From positions 27,008,315 through 27,072,314 of the forward strand of contig NC_135997.1 of NCBI RefSeq assembly GCF_048128805.1: a stretch of DNA of 64,000 nucleotides. Reading direction: 5' to 3'. Position numbers and translations under genes: made by a program. Origin of the DNA: Centroberyx gerrardi (taxonomy: Eukaryota; Chordata; Actinopteri; Beryciformes; Berycidae). The notes under the pieces were generated by a model. That model made no database searches. It saw only the letters and a program-made list of their open reading frames with translations, and was not told the origin of the DNA. Shown here one piece after another: positions 1 through 47,600 of this stretch (position 1 is the first letter of the stretch; the number at the start of each line of letters is the position of its first letter).

Positions 1-782
1 GCTTGTTTGAACTTTATGGTCGTATTTGGCAAACCCCACCCATCTGGTACTTCAAGATGGTTAAACAAGAACTATTTGCAAATACTATTTAATATACTGT
101 ATACAACATGATACATAAAGATCACTACTCACTTGCCTAGAAGAACAGACTGTCAAGCACAACTACCTCTTGGATTAATATTAATATTTTGACTGCTCTA
201 GACGATAAATATATCAGGCTGGGACATTACCACCAGCCAAAAATTTCTGGCTGGTTCAATCTCTTCGGCATCTAGAATAGTAAAAGAGGCTGGTGAGTCA
301 TCCACTAGCCCCTGTGGCCTGTGGGTGCACACTGCCCCGCAATACGTAATGTTGCTGTTGCTGCCTTCAAGTGCCTCCAACTTCCAAGTTCGGAAGTGCT
401 TTTAGTTGGAAATAAAAGTATTTACAAAAGTATTTTCTTTGGTGGCTGTAGCAAGCTTTGTTTTTGAAATCAAGTGGCACAAAGCTACATTGTGCTGCAG
501 TGGCAGAATTAAGAGAATAAAATGTACATTAGGCAGGCATGTAGTTGATGTTTTAATTCATTTATAAGCCAAAAGCCATCATATATTTGTGCTGCTTGTA
601 TTGTTAGTGTACAAGTAGGACCATGTCGTCTCTTCAACACCAAAAGGACAACAACTCTGAGTAACTCGGTTATTATAGTCGTATCTACCACTTTGTTGGG
701 TTGTTCATGTGTGTGCAACTCGTAATTTTGATATTTCCCACAGCACTTGAAGGCAGTGTGTGTGTATGGCTGCAGGACTGAC
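1..782. other. tent4b downstream intron, no exon found
   Basis: After the exon 10 donor no stretch on the minus strand resembles the remaining TENT4B C-terminus, so the last exons lie beyond position 1. A short frame at 198-380 has no similarity I recognise. Nothing else is evident. Confidence 0.5.
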
Positions 783-34399
<33,617 letters not shown>

Positions 34400-34715
34400 T
34401 CAGCTCGTGTGAAGCTAGCCAGGTAGCTAGCTAACGTTAGCTAGCCTACAGCCTCGTTATGCTAGCTGAGGTTTTCGCAGCCCCGTTACTTTTGGATGCT
34501 GGTAAAACACGTTCCTTAGAGGTGATACCTGTAGTTGTGAACCAAAATCATCCGCAAGAAATATGACGAGACTGTACGTGACGTGTTAAAATTGAAAGCT
34601 CAAGCCAAAGTTCAGGTTGAAGACTGGCGAAAACGTGTGGCTGCTGCCTCTCGAAGCGCTTCTGACCCTTTCCTCCTGATCATGGGTCCCTCAATGGCGG
34701 ACCACACTGTTCGAC

Positions 34716-34727
34716 TGCGCAGGCGCA
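34716..34727. promoter_or_regulatory. NRF1-type motif upstream of tent4b
   Basis: TGCGCAGGCGCA fits the palindromic NRF1 consensus (GCGCATGCGC class). It lies about 370 bp upstream of the tent4b ATG in a GC-richer stretch, a normal position for a broadly expressed gene's promoter. The transcription start itself cannot be placed from sequence alone. Confidence 0.45.
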
Positions 34728-34849
34728 CAGCGAGTGAAAAGGGGCGGAGAAACAGTTGTTACGCAAGAGAACAACATGTTTCTTGTTACGTAACGACGGC
34801 TGATTTATTATTCTCAGATGGAAATAAGATGGACAAGGGATATAGTGGC

Positions 34850-35450
34850 GGACAAAACCACCTAAACCCAGTTCACCAACCTTTTTAGCCTCACATAAAT
34901 CTTTACGATGTAATTTTATAGTAAACATCAAATGTTATGTTAAGTTATATTGGGATACGGTATTTTAAGGAAAAAAATCATTTGTCTTAAAATATAATTG
35001 TTTTTTGCTATATTTGTTAGTTTGTATTGATGGTTGTTTGACTTATGGTGATCAACAAACTTAAGGTCATAGTTCACACCCCTTTTATATACCACTACAT
35101 CCCTGGAGTTTACCCACCTTTTTAGTGACATAAATCTCTATGATGTATATTCATAGTACACATCTAGTAAATTGTATCAAACTGATAGAAGTTATACAAG
35201 GCCTTTTGCAAGGAAAATAGCACAAATTATTGTTTTTCTGAAAATGTCTGTATTGGTTGTCGTTTGCGTTACGATGATCACTGACTAGAGGTAGTTTACC
35301 CACCTTTTTATTTACCACTACATCCCTGGAATTTATCTGTCTTTTTAGACTCACATAAAACTTAACTATGAAAATTCATAGTCTACACTCTAATACATAG
35401 TATTAAACTAACTTATTAGGAGTCATAGTTCATCCACCTTTTTATTTAGC
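34850..35450. repeat. Diverged tandem repeat, unit about 220 bp
   Basis: The phrases CACTACATCCCTGGAGTTTA, CCCACCTTTTTAG, CACATAAATCT, GATGTATATTCATAGTA and a downstream GATGATCACTG/GGTGATCAACA recur in order about two to three times with growing divergence. Two minus-strand frames (34940-35131, 35151-35354) begin with similar residues (MSLKR, NSRDVVV) only because the DNA repeats. Confidence 0.75.
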
Positions 35451-37051
35451 ATTGGGTCGGAGATGGGAATACAACATCACCAACTCCTCATACTATGCAC
35501 AGAAAAAAAAAATAACAGCCATATCATGATTCAGGATTTATTTCAAAACAGCCATTCATACAAATCCTGATGACATATTCTCCCTAGAATTTATCTCTGA
35601 AATAAAGTTTTATAATAATGGTATGCAATTTTATTAACATGAAAAATCATGGGAAATCCAAACCAGGAAAGCTGTGTCTGACTCTTTTACAATGAAAGAA
35701 ATTTCACAGCATTCACTGTGAGTTTTAACATTTAGGTAAATGGCATTTGTGTGTACCACTGACCACTCTGTCTTAATGATAAATAAAGACTCATGACTTT
35801 GTCAGGGACTCAAAGCATGATCACCCATCGGCCAGGTGCAAAAAAGATGGCAGTATCATGGATTGACATCATTCAGTCCTGCAGTCCATACACTGTGAAT
35901 TTTGTCAGCAATTTTAGAATTCGATTCAGCATTTTGACTAAATGTTTATTGGTTTTACTGAGGCTTTAGCCATTTCATCCATTTTTAGTTTGTATTTAGC
36001 TTCAGTCAACATTTCTTTTATAGTGTTACTGCCAACTGTGTCTTTTTAATAGTGTTGTTGGCTGCTGTGGCAACCAACAAGGCTTATTATCATCAAAAGG
36101 AAAAATACAATTTGGTGACTTGTAGACAGAACGACACCAAATTTACAAAAGGAGCAATTAACACTCTTTGCATGAGAGTAGTGCCTCCCAGAGTGTATAA
36201 TTAATGCAGTCTAAGAGATGGGAGGCATAGATAGGCAGAGGTGGAGAATGTGTGCTCTTTTCTAAAGGCAAAAATATCAGGAAAAACAGCTTCAGCAAAC
36301 TGAAAGTCTCTCTGTGTCTTAACAGATTTTAGTCTTATGACAATCTGGCCAGTGTACATGCCAAATCCTTTCAGTTCAGTCAGTTACTGGAAGGTCATAA
36401 GATCTAATTGTTTCTCCTTAGGCAAGTAAGTGTTTAACAAAATCAAAATTCAATAAAACAAAACCTTTTTTCATATAGCTAACACTATAATCCACTCTAG
36501 GGCACAGAAATGGACACTGCTTCTCAATCCTTGTCAGGACCAGCAGAAGTGAACATTAATGTTTGGACCCTTTTCAATGTAGGACGAGCATGAAGAAAGT
36601 ATTGATATCAAAATCCAGGAGGCTGTCATCTCTACACACTTGACCCATTAACATATTTGTTACTGTGGGCATGAAAATGCTCAGAATATACAAATTCAGG
36701 TCTGACAACCAGTTTCATTAAAATAAAGAACATCAAAATGTACTGATTGACATGGAGCACAAAACCTTCCCCAGTACTGCAACATACTCCAATGTTAGTT
36801 TCCATCTTGTTTTTCCTCCACAAAAAAAATTATGAAACTTTCACTTAACTAAGTAAAATAGTAAACCATTATTCAGAGAATAGAAAAATTGAAACCAAGC
36901 AAATACAAATCTTTTACTACCAATGTAATAAATACTTGATGGCTTCACAACCACACTCTCCGTTTTATCCCCTGGCTCTGTTGGCATATCTGTCCATACA
37001 TTGTGAGCCATTGCGGTTCAGATGATCAGATTGTGAAGTATTGGAAAACCC

Positions 37052-40000
37052 TCATTTTTTCACCGCCTTCTCCAGGTAACCGATGAATCTTCTCAAGTTG
37101 ACTTTGATGTTGTCAAGCACACACAGCTGCTCCGGGCTGTACTTCCCCCTTCCCTCTTTACGAATCTAGTTGAAAAGGAGCAGAAGCAGTCATTACAAAC
37201 GTGGGTATTGCAACTGTAGAAATTGCTTCACACGTCATTTGAACAGATAAGCTGAAAGAACGTTTGTGAGGAAATTTGGAGGCCTTTTATTTCTTAAAAC
37301 ACAGGGATATTAACACAAGATTCGGAGGACCTGAAACGTGTACTGAACCATTATTGTTCACGAAAACTCATAACGCCATTATAAACCAATACCATTTAAA
37401 TGGTGGAGAAACATAATTGTCCATATGTGTTTTTGTGTTACTATTATTACCACTACTATTATCGTTACAATCACTATTTTCTATCTTGTTATTTTTTTTT
37501 AATGTATTTTCTTTACCTGTCTATGTGTGTGTGTTCGTGTGTGTGTGTGTGTGTGTGTGTGGTGGGGGGTTATTGGGTTTATATTGCTTATAACTGCATT
37601 TGGAAATTCTGTTATGTACAATTGCAAATGAAGAAATCAATAAAAAAAAAAAAGAAATGCAACTCTAGTACCTTGGCCTTGAAGACAGGTTGAAGTGCCT
37701 TCAGTGCGGGCAGTAACTGGATGTTTTTAGCTGCCGTCTCCGCCTCCTCCCCGTCCGCAAAAACATCAAACAGGGCGTCTAGGGCTTCCCCGTTCACAAC
37801 GAGGTCGGCATCTCTTGTCGCCACTTGAAGTAAGGCATTTCCAATCATCTGTAAAAGAGCACAGTTTCTTAGAGGTGGAGCAAACATTGCCACAATATTC
37901 CCCCAGGAGAGAGCAAAAGGTACCTGGAGGGTTTCAGCGGTGCCCTTCTCTTTGGCCAGCGTGCTGCCGGTGATGCCCAGAATGGCCAAGGCGTTGACCC
38001 TCACGCTGACCACATCACAGCGGGTGGCTGCTTCGCTCAGGCTCATCAGTTGCTGGGGGCTCATACACTAACAAAAGCAAAACCAACCAGACAAATACTG
38101 AGTTATCCAAAATAAACACGGGTCGACGGTGAGGTTTAGTGTGAACTGGCAGGGGACTTGTAAATTTGGGTGGAATACAAAGTCTATCAGCTTCAATGTT
38201 GTGTGTCTGTCTCTGTATTTGTTCTGCAGTGGTGCAGCAGAACAGCAAAAACACTACCAAAAAACACTACCAACACTGTTACAGAAAATGCCAAATTGAA
38301 ATAATAGTACCAAAACCCCCTCTAAAACAAGTAAGTCAATTAATGTTTTATTGAAATTAAGTATCTTAAGAACAACATTTTCAATATTGCAACGTGCACT
38401 AGGACCATACCTTGGACCAAAACAGGAATCGACATGGAACCAAAGCTAAAATTACCCACAAGCACAAACGCTATATAAAATCACAGAGGAAAAACTGAGC
38501 TTGTAGCGTATTCTGTACCTGGGGGATATTTTTAGAGGCAATCATCTGTAAGAGTGACCGCATGGCGCTGGTGACGGCCTCCAGGAACTCCTCCTCCTTT
38601 GGTATCTCTGAAAACAAACAAGGTATGGAATATTGCCTGAGTTTCAAGCAGTAAATTCTACTTACTTAGCAGATGTATCAAAATGCTTTATAATCTCTAT
38701 ACAACATTAAATCCAACTCCTGTGTCCTTTTTTTTAGCTTGCTTGCTTGCTTTTGACAAAAACTGCCTTCCCATGCACAAAAATGCACTAAACTTTGCAG
38801 AGTAGTCCGGTCTGGTCCATAATGATGCACACTGTAATATGAGGCCAGTGTTCCTGATGGTGGCGCTATAGCAACCGTCCAAAAGTTTTAAACTTAAAAA
38901 GTTCATTAAAAATTAGCCATAGGGGTGTGAAGTTTTCTGAGGATGTAGGCCCATATGAAAGCAATCTTTTGTTTCCTGCTACCTAATGGAAATTCTGAAG
39001 TTAATCACTGTTTTTTCATAAACTGTAAAACTAATTAAGTCCAACTACTTTTACACTGCCAGTCGAAATGACACCAAATCTAGCCTCCAAATAATCTGCA
39101 GACCCTAAACTTTAAAATATAAGTTTTTAAAAACCTACAAAAATTGAGCCCACAGAGACTATAATTGTCTTACTCCTAAATTGGACCAATCTCAATGAAA
39201 ATCGGTAACAAAATTCTGATCATCACCTAGATGGTGTGTGAATGTTTTCACAATTTTATCTGCAAAACTGAAATTTGGCGAGAAAGGTGGTGAGATCGAG
39301 TCCTGGGTGGTGCAACCATAATGTGACACTAATACAGCCAGGTATGCTGGCTGCTTTATGTAAAGATCGTCTTCACATACACCACAAAACATTTAAACCT
39401 AACAGATTTCCTTTTCTCCTCCTTTTTCCCCTCATAGCTAAATGGCTACTCTGTTCCCAGCCACATTGATGCTAGCAGCTATAATTTACATTGTTACACA
39501 ACAAAGATATTTTTATAAGTCCCTTTGTTTAAAAAAACAAACCAAAAAAAACCCTCATGTCTTTATGTGGCACTTCACCATACAGTTTATGATCATTCTA
39601 GGGACACAGGAGTATTTGTTTCATCCATTATCAGGCTGCTGTGGCTTTTACTTCTTACCACTTGTTGCTTTTATTGAAGGAATAAGAATTCAAGCTTATT
39701 CTAACGTTGCACTCATTGTAAGTGACACTGAATGAGAACTGAATAATCAGCTAAATGTCTAATATGTAAAATGTATAAAAAAAAATAAAACAAAATTACC
39801 TCCTGCACAGTTTGTATTTTTTCCTGTTCTGTGTTTTATCAGTTTTCTATGCATATTTATGTGTGCATTTTTTCAAGTAAATAATCAAACTAAACAAAGG
39901 ACCGTTAAATGAGATCTACATGTGCTATGTTACAATGCAATGACATAAATGTGGGACCTGCGGCACCGAAGACCAGCGTGGAGAGGTGCTGTGCGACGCC

Positions 40001-40579
40001 CTGCAGAGCCGCCGCTCCTCCGAGGGACTCGGCGTCCATGGTGGACAGGATGTTATGGAGGCACGTCAGCGCCCGGTACTGCACCCGCTGCATCCTGCAG
40101 GAAAGACAGCTTCTGTCACAGTGCAGCGGGACATTTCATTCAAGAGTACGTCAAAAGGCTCTCGACAAACCACGGCCCATAACCAATTCCGGATAATTAC
40201 GGTGTTGCACTTTTCTTTTCAAGTCAAGTATCTTTTATTGCCACATAGGCAGGCCAGTGGAATTTGTTACAATACAAAATACCCTGACACTGCCAACAAA
40301 CGTCTGTGCAACAGTGAACACGCACACTAGAGATGGACAATATAAAAGTGCAACGGTGCCGTACGCATCATTTTTATCAGGCATTCGAGTTTACGTTAAC
40401 AGCCAGAGCCGCTGTTCTCTAATGAGAAGTGAGAGAATTACTTTTTTATCAGGCTTTTCCAGGAGGGATTCTGATGGCACACGTCCATGGCCTCTCCGCT
40501 GGGGAACTGAGTCTTTTTGAGGACCTTGAGTATTGAATTAAGAGACAAAATATTACTACCACCTTCATGCAGTTCAGCA

Positions 40580-40646
<67 letters not shown>

Positions 40647-41649
40647 CCTGGATCAAATAGTATATGTAAATAATTCTAACTGTTTATTTTAAACTGCTTG
40701 GACTACTAGATGGATGGGGTTCACTGCATCATCAGGACAATCCAGATATAGTGTCAGGTAGGTTATTAATTGCAGCAAAATATACTAAAATGACTGTTAC
40801 ATACATTCCCATTATTGCCTAAACTTTCTGGCACTTGAAGGCAAACTCCACCCATCTTATAGTCCCACTGAGAATTACTTGCAAATGCGATTTGACCCAG
40901 GTCAGGTGTGATCGAAGCAACAGACTGGAACTTGCCTTTTCTGGGATGCTGTGGTTTATTAAGGCCTCGTGAACCTCAGCTGACAAACACAGGGGGGACA
41001 TAAGGCTGGAGACTCCATCACAGAGGCTATCAGGACCCATCTCGCTTTCGTCGCTGCTTGATGTCTCCTCCCACTCGTCGTCAGAGGGGTCTGAAAACAA
41101 GCGCGCGCACATACAATTGGTGGGGGCAATCGTGGAAGTGGGTCAAGACAAACACTGGCATGCAGACTCAAATAACAAAAGGCATTTTTTAGGCACTCAA
41201 ATGAACACTTTTGATGTACTAGAATATGGTCATAATAAGTTTTCCGATAGACAAACACACACCGGGCGGCCAAGGCGTGTCACATGTAATAATGTTGATG
41301 AAAAGTGCCTGGGGTCAGCACTGCTGTCCATGCCCGCAACACTCACCGTCAGAGCAGCACATGTTGACGATGATCTCCAAGGACGTTTGCTGGGCTGTCA
41401 GCAAGGCCGTCGCCTCCCTCAGCTCCTCCTTACCCCTCTGGACAATAAGAACCAGTCATGGGAGTCAACATCCACCCAAAACAATGACTGTTATCACCGT
41501 TATCATTCAGTTTCAGAGCAGCTGCCTGCCACAAAGAAGGAATTTCTTTCCACTGGATGGAAAGTTCTTGTAAGTACACAAACCTGTCCAATAGTACTTT
41601 TAGAACTGTGGTGTACATGGAAATCTATCACAAGCAATCACAAGTGCCT

Positions 41650-41687
<38 letters not shown>

Positions 41688-44600
41688 GGGGGATACATAC
41701 GATATAAACCCTGGTTCAGGTAAGAGGTTAAGGCCCATTCACATCTAGAAGAATAATTATAAAAGATTAAAAAAAAAAAAAATTAAATTGTTCTCACTAA
41801 ATAGAGTGTGTTCCCACTACAACGATAACTATAAAGTCAAAACAATAAACATATTTTTGGTTCGACCTCAGGGCAATTGTTGGGATGAAGAGATAACGAT
41901 ACATTTTCAACCAATCAAATTAAAGCTCTAAGAAAGAAGGCGGGTGAGGAATCTGGCAGCGCACTGCAGTGATGCTTCGTCTGCTGAGCAGCTTCTCACA
42001 GATATCGTTGCAGTGTGAATGCTTGAGCGACAACGTATCGTTATAGTTTATAGTTATTTTCGTAGTTCTTGTTCTAGATGTGAATGGGCCCTTAGGGCTG
42101 GATGGGCTGGAGGTCAGGGGTCGAGGTGGAGTCTGGAGAGATGGGTTTTCAGCCTGCAGCGGAAAATGGGGAGCGACTGCAGTTCTGAGGTGGGTTAGAT
42201 CATTCCACCAGTGACGAGCCGGGAGGGAGAAGAGTCGGGGCCGGGCAGAGAAGTGTGTGTGCGAGTGTGCGTTTGGGCGGGTTTAACAGTGTTGTGATAC
42301 AGAAATGCTCTGCACGGCTGTACGCTAACATTACTAGACTCGAAGAACCGAGGGCTAGAGACAACCCCATTGTGTTACCCATAATATTACAGGGTATTTT
42401 GGAACACCACCATGAATGTCACCCGCGATCTGAGGGCCCCGGCTCTGACTGGGCTGAGAGGGACAGCTCCGTCTCGCCGAGGTCAGGTCTGGGGAGTGAC
42501 AGCGTGGTGGAAGGCAGAAAGCCGGTCCCCGGCTGAACCCTGCCGAGCATCCCTAACCCCCCCCCTGAACCCGACAGTTCGTCTACGCTGTCGCAGTCTG
42601 GCTCGCACTCCCAGATGACTCATAGGCTTCCCACCTGGCAGCAACATGCCCCTCCGGAATACACATTGAAACTGGACTTCTCCCTCGCCAAAACACAGAC
42701 TGCCGCACACGTCACTTCCTCTCATAATATTTATGTCCTTTCTATTTGACAGGAAACACCTCGTCTTGCTTGTTGAGTGCATTTGCACCTGCTGGGACAA
42801 CACATTTTGCTCTGTCCCATTATAATCTGATAACCCAGGAAGCATGTTGATGGAGGTGGAATGGGGATCATGTAAATCCTGTATGTAAATCCTGTATGTA
42901 TGAAAAGCAGCCTACAGAAGATGGAATTTAAATGCTAACTAGATCGTTATGCTCTGTCAGCATTTATCTGTTACATATTGATTACAGAAGGAAAGCAGTT
43001 GCCGTCCGGTAACTGGAGAGTCACAGGTTTGACATCCGAAACAGCCGACACATCCACCCCTGTCGAAGTGTCCTTACCCTGTCTGCTCTGGTTTCCTGCA
43101 TGTGTGTGTGTGTCTCAGAGGGATATGTGAAGAAGCAAATTCCTTCTTACACCGTGTGTAGCGACTGTTGTGATTTCAATATCTAGACCAGTGGGGGGCA
43201 GGAGGCAGCACTTACAGGCAAGAGGTCAGAGACGTCGTTATCGATCTTCACAGACTTTCCATTCCTCTTGTGCCTGGCTCCCCCTTCCGCCTCCCCCTCC
43301 TCTTCATCCATCTCCACCGCGGCGGGCTCTCCGGCGGCCTGCTCCTCCATATCTGCCGAGGCCGGTGCGCTAGCGAGGCGAGCCTCTTCGGCCCGTCTTA
43401 GTTCAGGGATCAGCGTACCTGCGTCCAGATCCAGGCTCTTAGACAAGATAGCCGCCACGGCATTGAGGGTCTGAGCCTGGCGGGCGGCGGGCAGGCTGCT
43501 CTTCATGTTCCACACTGTTCCTGGGTGATAAAGCAGGCAGACTTAGGGGTTAGGAAGAGATATTCAAACACTAAATCACAATAAAATGATTTATAAATTG
43601 CAGTTTGTTTCATCTATTGTCTGGGAGCCTACTCTAGAAGAATATCAGCTACATGCCCAAAACGTAAAATGAAAATGCATAAAAACCTAGAGGACTACAT
43701 TGCCAGCCACATTCAGACACACACTTAATTTTTTTTTCAAATTTCTAGGCAATTGCTGTGCAGAGAGGGCTTTTAGTGTCATTTTCGACTAGTGTGATGG
43801 TGGAAAGTTATAGTTTTGAGCAATTTAGAAAAAAAACAAAGACACATTACTAGTGACAAATTGTACCTGCGGCCAGTGTCCTGAGGAGAGTGTGTGCCAT
43901 GCCGGGCTGAGACGACAGCAGCACATTCTCCAGGCCTCCCAGCACAGCGGCGTTCATGCTACATAGCAGCTCTGGGTTATCCTCGGTCACAGTGTGCAAA
44001 CAGTGGGCTGGGCATACAAAAAATCCCTTTACATTTCAAGTCACATCCTAAATGATATATAAGTTGTGCTATAGTTAAATGCAGTTACTAATGCCGGCCA
44101 GTTTCAATTGAAAGGCTCTCTTAAATGCAGACTTCTTAAACTTCAAAAACCAACCTAGTTAAAGATTAGGCCTGACTAATGCCTTTGCTATTGCTGGTAT
44201 GAGGCATAATGTGCTGCGGTTAGTTAGCGTGGCTAAGCAACATTGGATAATTTCTCAAGTGTGTGCTATATAAGGTGTCTGCAAATTCTGTCATGTTAAA
44301 ATTAAGACTTTTCAATAACTTTTTAATGCCAGGGAGAATGAACCAAAAGGACAATTTCACAAATGAAATAAAAATAATGCCTCCTGGACACCTGTTTTAT
44401 ACATTTATTTTTATACATATACCATTTATAAAAAAATAGTAATTAGGACACTTAATTAACAATTTTATCTAAAGAGTACATTACTCAGTCCTACCAGCAG
44501 ATATGGCCAGCTCCACGTTGTGTGGGTGTCTCTCCAGACACTGTAAAACCACATCCAGAAGGCCGGCTTTGTTGAACACAGACAGCGCCTGGCTGCTGCT

Positions 44601-47600
44601 CTCACTGGCAGGACAACATAATATAGAGTTGCATGTAAGGCAAGCAAAGAACACACATTGGGTCAGTATTCACGGTTACGGTTCATTTCAATGATAGTGG
44701 CATTAGCCTAAATGTTAGAGAAGCTGGCTTGTGACCAGAAGGTTGTCCCCCAGCTCAGGTCCCTGGACTGGCTGGGAAAATGTGAGTGAGAGAAGTAAAT
44801 AAGTAATGTTCTCCCCTACTTCCACGACTACAGCTGATGTAAGGTACTACTTGAGTAAGGTACTAAACACCCAAGGGCTCCATCTGAGCTGCTCAGTAGC
44901 CAACAGTAGAAGACTGGTTATATAGGGCCGGAGTCTGAAATTAACACCCGCCACCTGCCAAATGCAAATGCCAAATCTCACTGCCTCATTGGCAGGTGGT
45001 TTTTTGAAACAAGATGCACTTCTACAACTACATATGATTACAAATTTTATGATGGCATTGGACGACTGACAGCCAATACACAATTGTGATACTAGACTGA
45101 CAACAAAAACATGGCTGTCACAAATCTCACATTGGCTGTCAGTCACCAATCACATTTTCAATCATAGTCTGCATGGAGGCACTGTCAGCAAACGTTACCA
45201 CCCACTATTCTCTCTTTGCACCCACCACTTGACACAGTCCACTGCCGCACTCAGTACAGTCTTGTGTGGTGTGGGACCCTGTGGTCCTCTAAATGTGGCG
45301 ACACTTGCCTGGGGTACGCAAACCACAGGAGACGAGAGCAAACGAGTTTGGCCGTTGATGAAATTCAATACTGCTGACTGAAGAAATAAGCCATCTTTCT
45401 GACTATCTAAATTTCAAATGTGAGTTTGTAACTAAAATGTGACTAATGAATAATAAATAAGATGTTATAAACATTTTAAGGACCGTGGATCTGGATGTGG
45501 ATCGTCTGTCTCAGTTATTATGGTGCAAAGAAGTGGCTGGTAAAGTTTTTCATACACCTGCCTCAGAGGCTGGTGGAGAAAAAAAGTTGACTTCAGACCC
45601 TGGGCAGCTCTCAGGAGTGAATTTGTGTAACTGTATGGTATGAGTAGCAGGGCGTCAATGAAAAGAGCATGCATGTTCAGCGAACCATTCCTGGACAAAT
45701 AAAGGCTAAAGAAAACGAGCTTGCATAACCTCTCACTTACCATAGGTTCCACAGTAGATTCACAGCCTCATTGGCTACATCTTCCACTCCATTCTTCTGC
45801 TCTTTCGTCGGCAGGGCGCTGCTCTCAAAACCGGCACAACACTGGAGAGAAACAACATAGTGACTAACTGCACAGGTATGAACTTTCTTCTCTCTGCTCT
45901 CATGCATCCAAAAAATGTTCAGAATCTAAACAGATAATGTGAACTTTTCTGAAGCACACCCATGACTTTGGATAAACATTCCCAAAAGGCCAGGACAACT
46001 TAATAAGTTGTTCAACAGGCACACTGTGAGATGCTGTGTTCTTGGCTATAGGGATTTTCTTCTTATTGTTCTCTTGATTATTTAAACATGACGGCAGGGT
46101 GGCTTAGTGTTTACACGACTGGTTACCGTCCAGTAAAAGGAAGGTCACAGGGTCGATACCTGCAACATCCAACACACTGTATGTTCATCAACAGCTACTA
46201 TGTCCTGTCAAAGTGTCCTGAACCACAGTTAGAAGCTTAAAATGTACTATTTGGCCTTGCAAAATGTGAAAAATAAGAATTATGGGTTATTAGATTATTT
46301 ATTTATTTAATGACCACACAGCCAGGCTGGTGGAATTTGTTTTCAATACATTAAGCAGGTTCCAACATAGAAACATAAGAACATCAGTACATCATACAAT
46401 CAATACAATATAGGGATATGTGATCTGACATTTCAAAAAGATTTCCCTATCATTCTGTATAAGCGCTTTAGATATTATATAAGTTACATGACACCAGCAA
46501 AGGGCTTGCCTCATGTTCAGTGTTACTATTTTGTAAGTAAAAGGCTTAAGACAGCTAGTAACTTCAATCATAGTCAGTAGTGAGTTTTACATTGATGCCA
46601 GCAGTCTCTCAATCTGTCAGAGAGGGAGTCACCACTTTTCAGATAGTGACTATCTCATTTTGGAATGAAAGCTATTTGCGTGGAATAAAGTGGCCTGCAG
46701 TAGCAGCTGCTGATGAGGAGGAACTGAAGTGATTGGGTGAGCTGAAAGCGGTGGCGGAGTCTCACCTCTCTAAGCAGTGCTGTCAGAGGAGTCATGACGT
46801 CGTGCTTCACCATGTCCTCGCATACCTCGTGACCTCCGCATGCACTCAGATTCCTGTCAGGATCAAACCATCCCAGACGCACACTCATCATTCAGTCTGA
46901 CAAGAATCGCTGTCACAGCTGTGTGTGTGTGTGTGTGTGTGCGTGCGTGTGAGAGAGAGAGAGAGCGCTACCATCTTCTTTTGATTTCCAGGATAGCCAA
47001 ATCTGACTTCATGTACAGTATACTGCGTAAGACACATGTGCTCTGGCACAAAGCCAAGTGTTTATTCCTGAAACTTCTACCATAAGACAATTATGACATG
47101 AGCCATCAAATCATAAAAACCCAGCAACACCACCTTTCTCCTCAAAGCCAAATCCATAATTGTAGCATGGCGCCCCCTGTTGAAATAATGTGACTAATAC
47201 TCCACAATAAAATAAAATACTCTGTGTTTCATGTGTACTGTGTTTGCTATATCAACACAAATAACCATCACAGGGATTTCCTCAGGATGCAAAGTGTTGA
47301 TCCTAGGATGGAGAGAGGGCAAGCGCTGAAGCATATTGATGATTTTGGATACTTCCATCATAGTATTATCACCTAGTATAGTCGGTCTATAGTCTATAGT
47401 ATAGTCTGAATAATCTAGAGTCCCGACTGTAATCTGGCTACTATTACTGTCTAATCGATCCTATTTATTATTACCTTATGCTGTTTGCACAGACTTGCAC
47501 TACTTACTATATGCCGCTAGTCTCCAGAACTACAGTGTGTGTGTCCATGCTGCACAAGGCTCAGATCGCATGTATGCATTTCCATTGTACTCAGTAGACC

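Noticed and set aside
46090-46150. Candidate tRNA gene (A and B box)
   Set aside because: No complementary acceptor stem or anticodon arm; it matches a SINE head also found at 42985.
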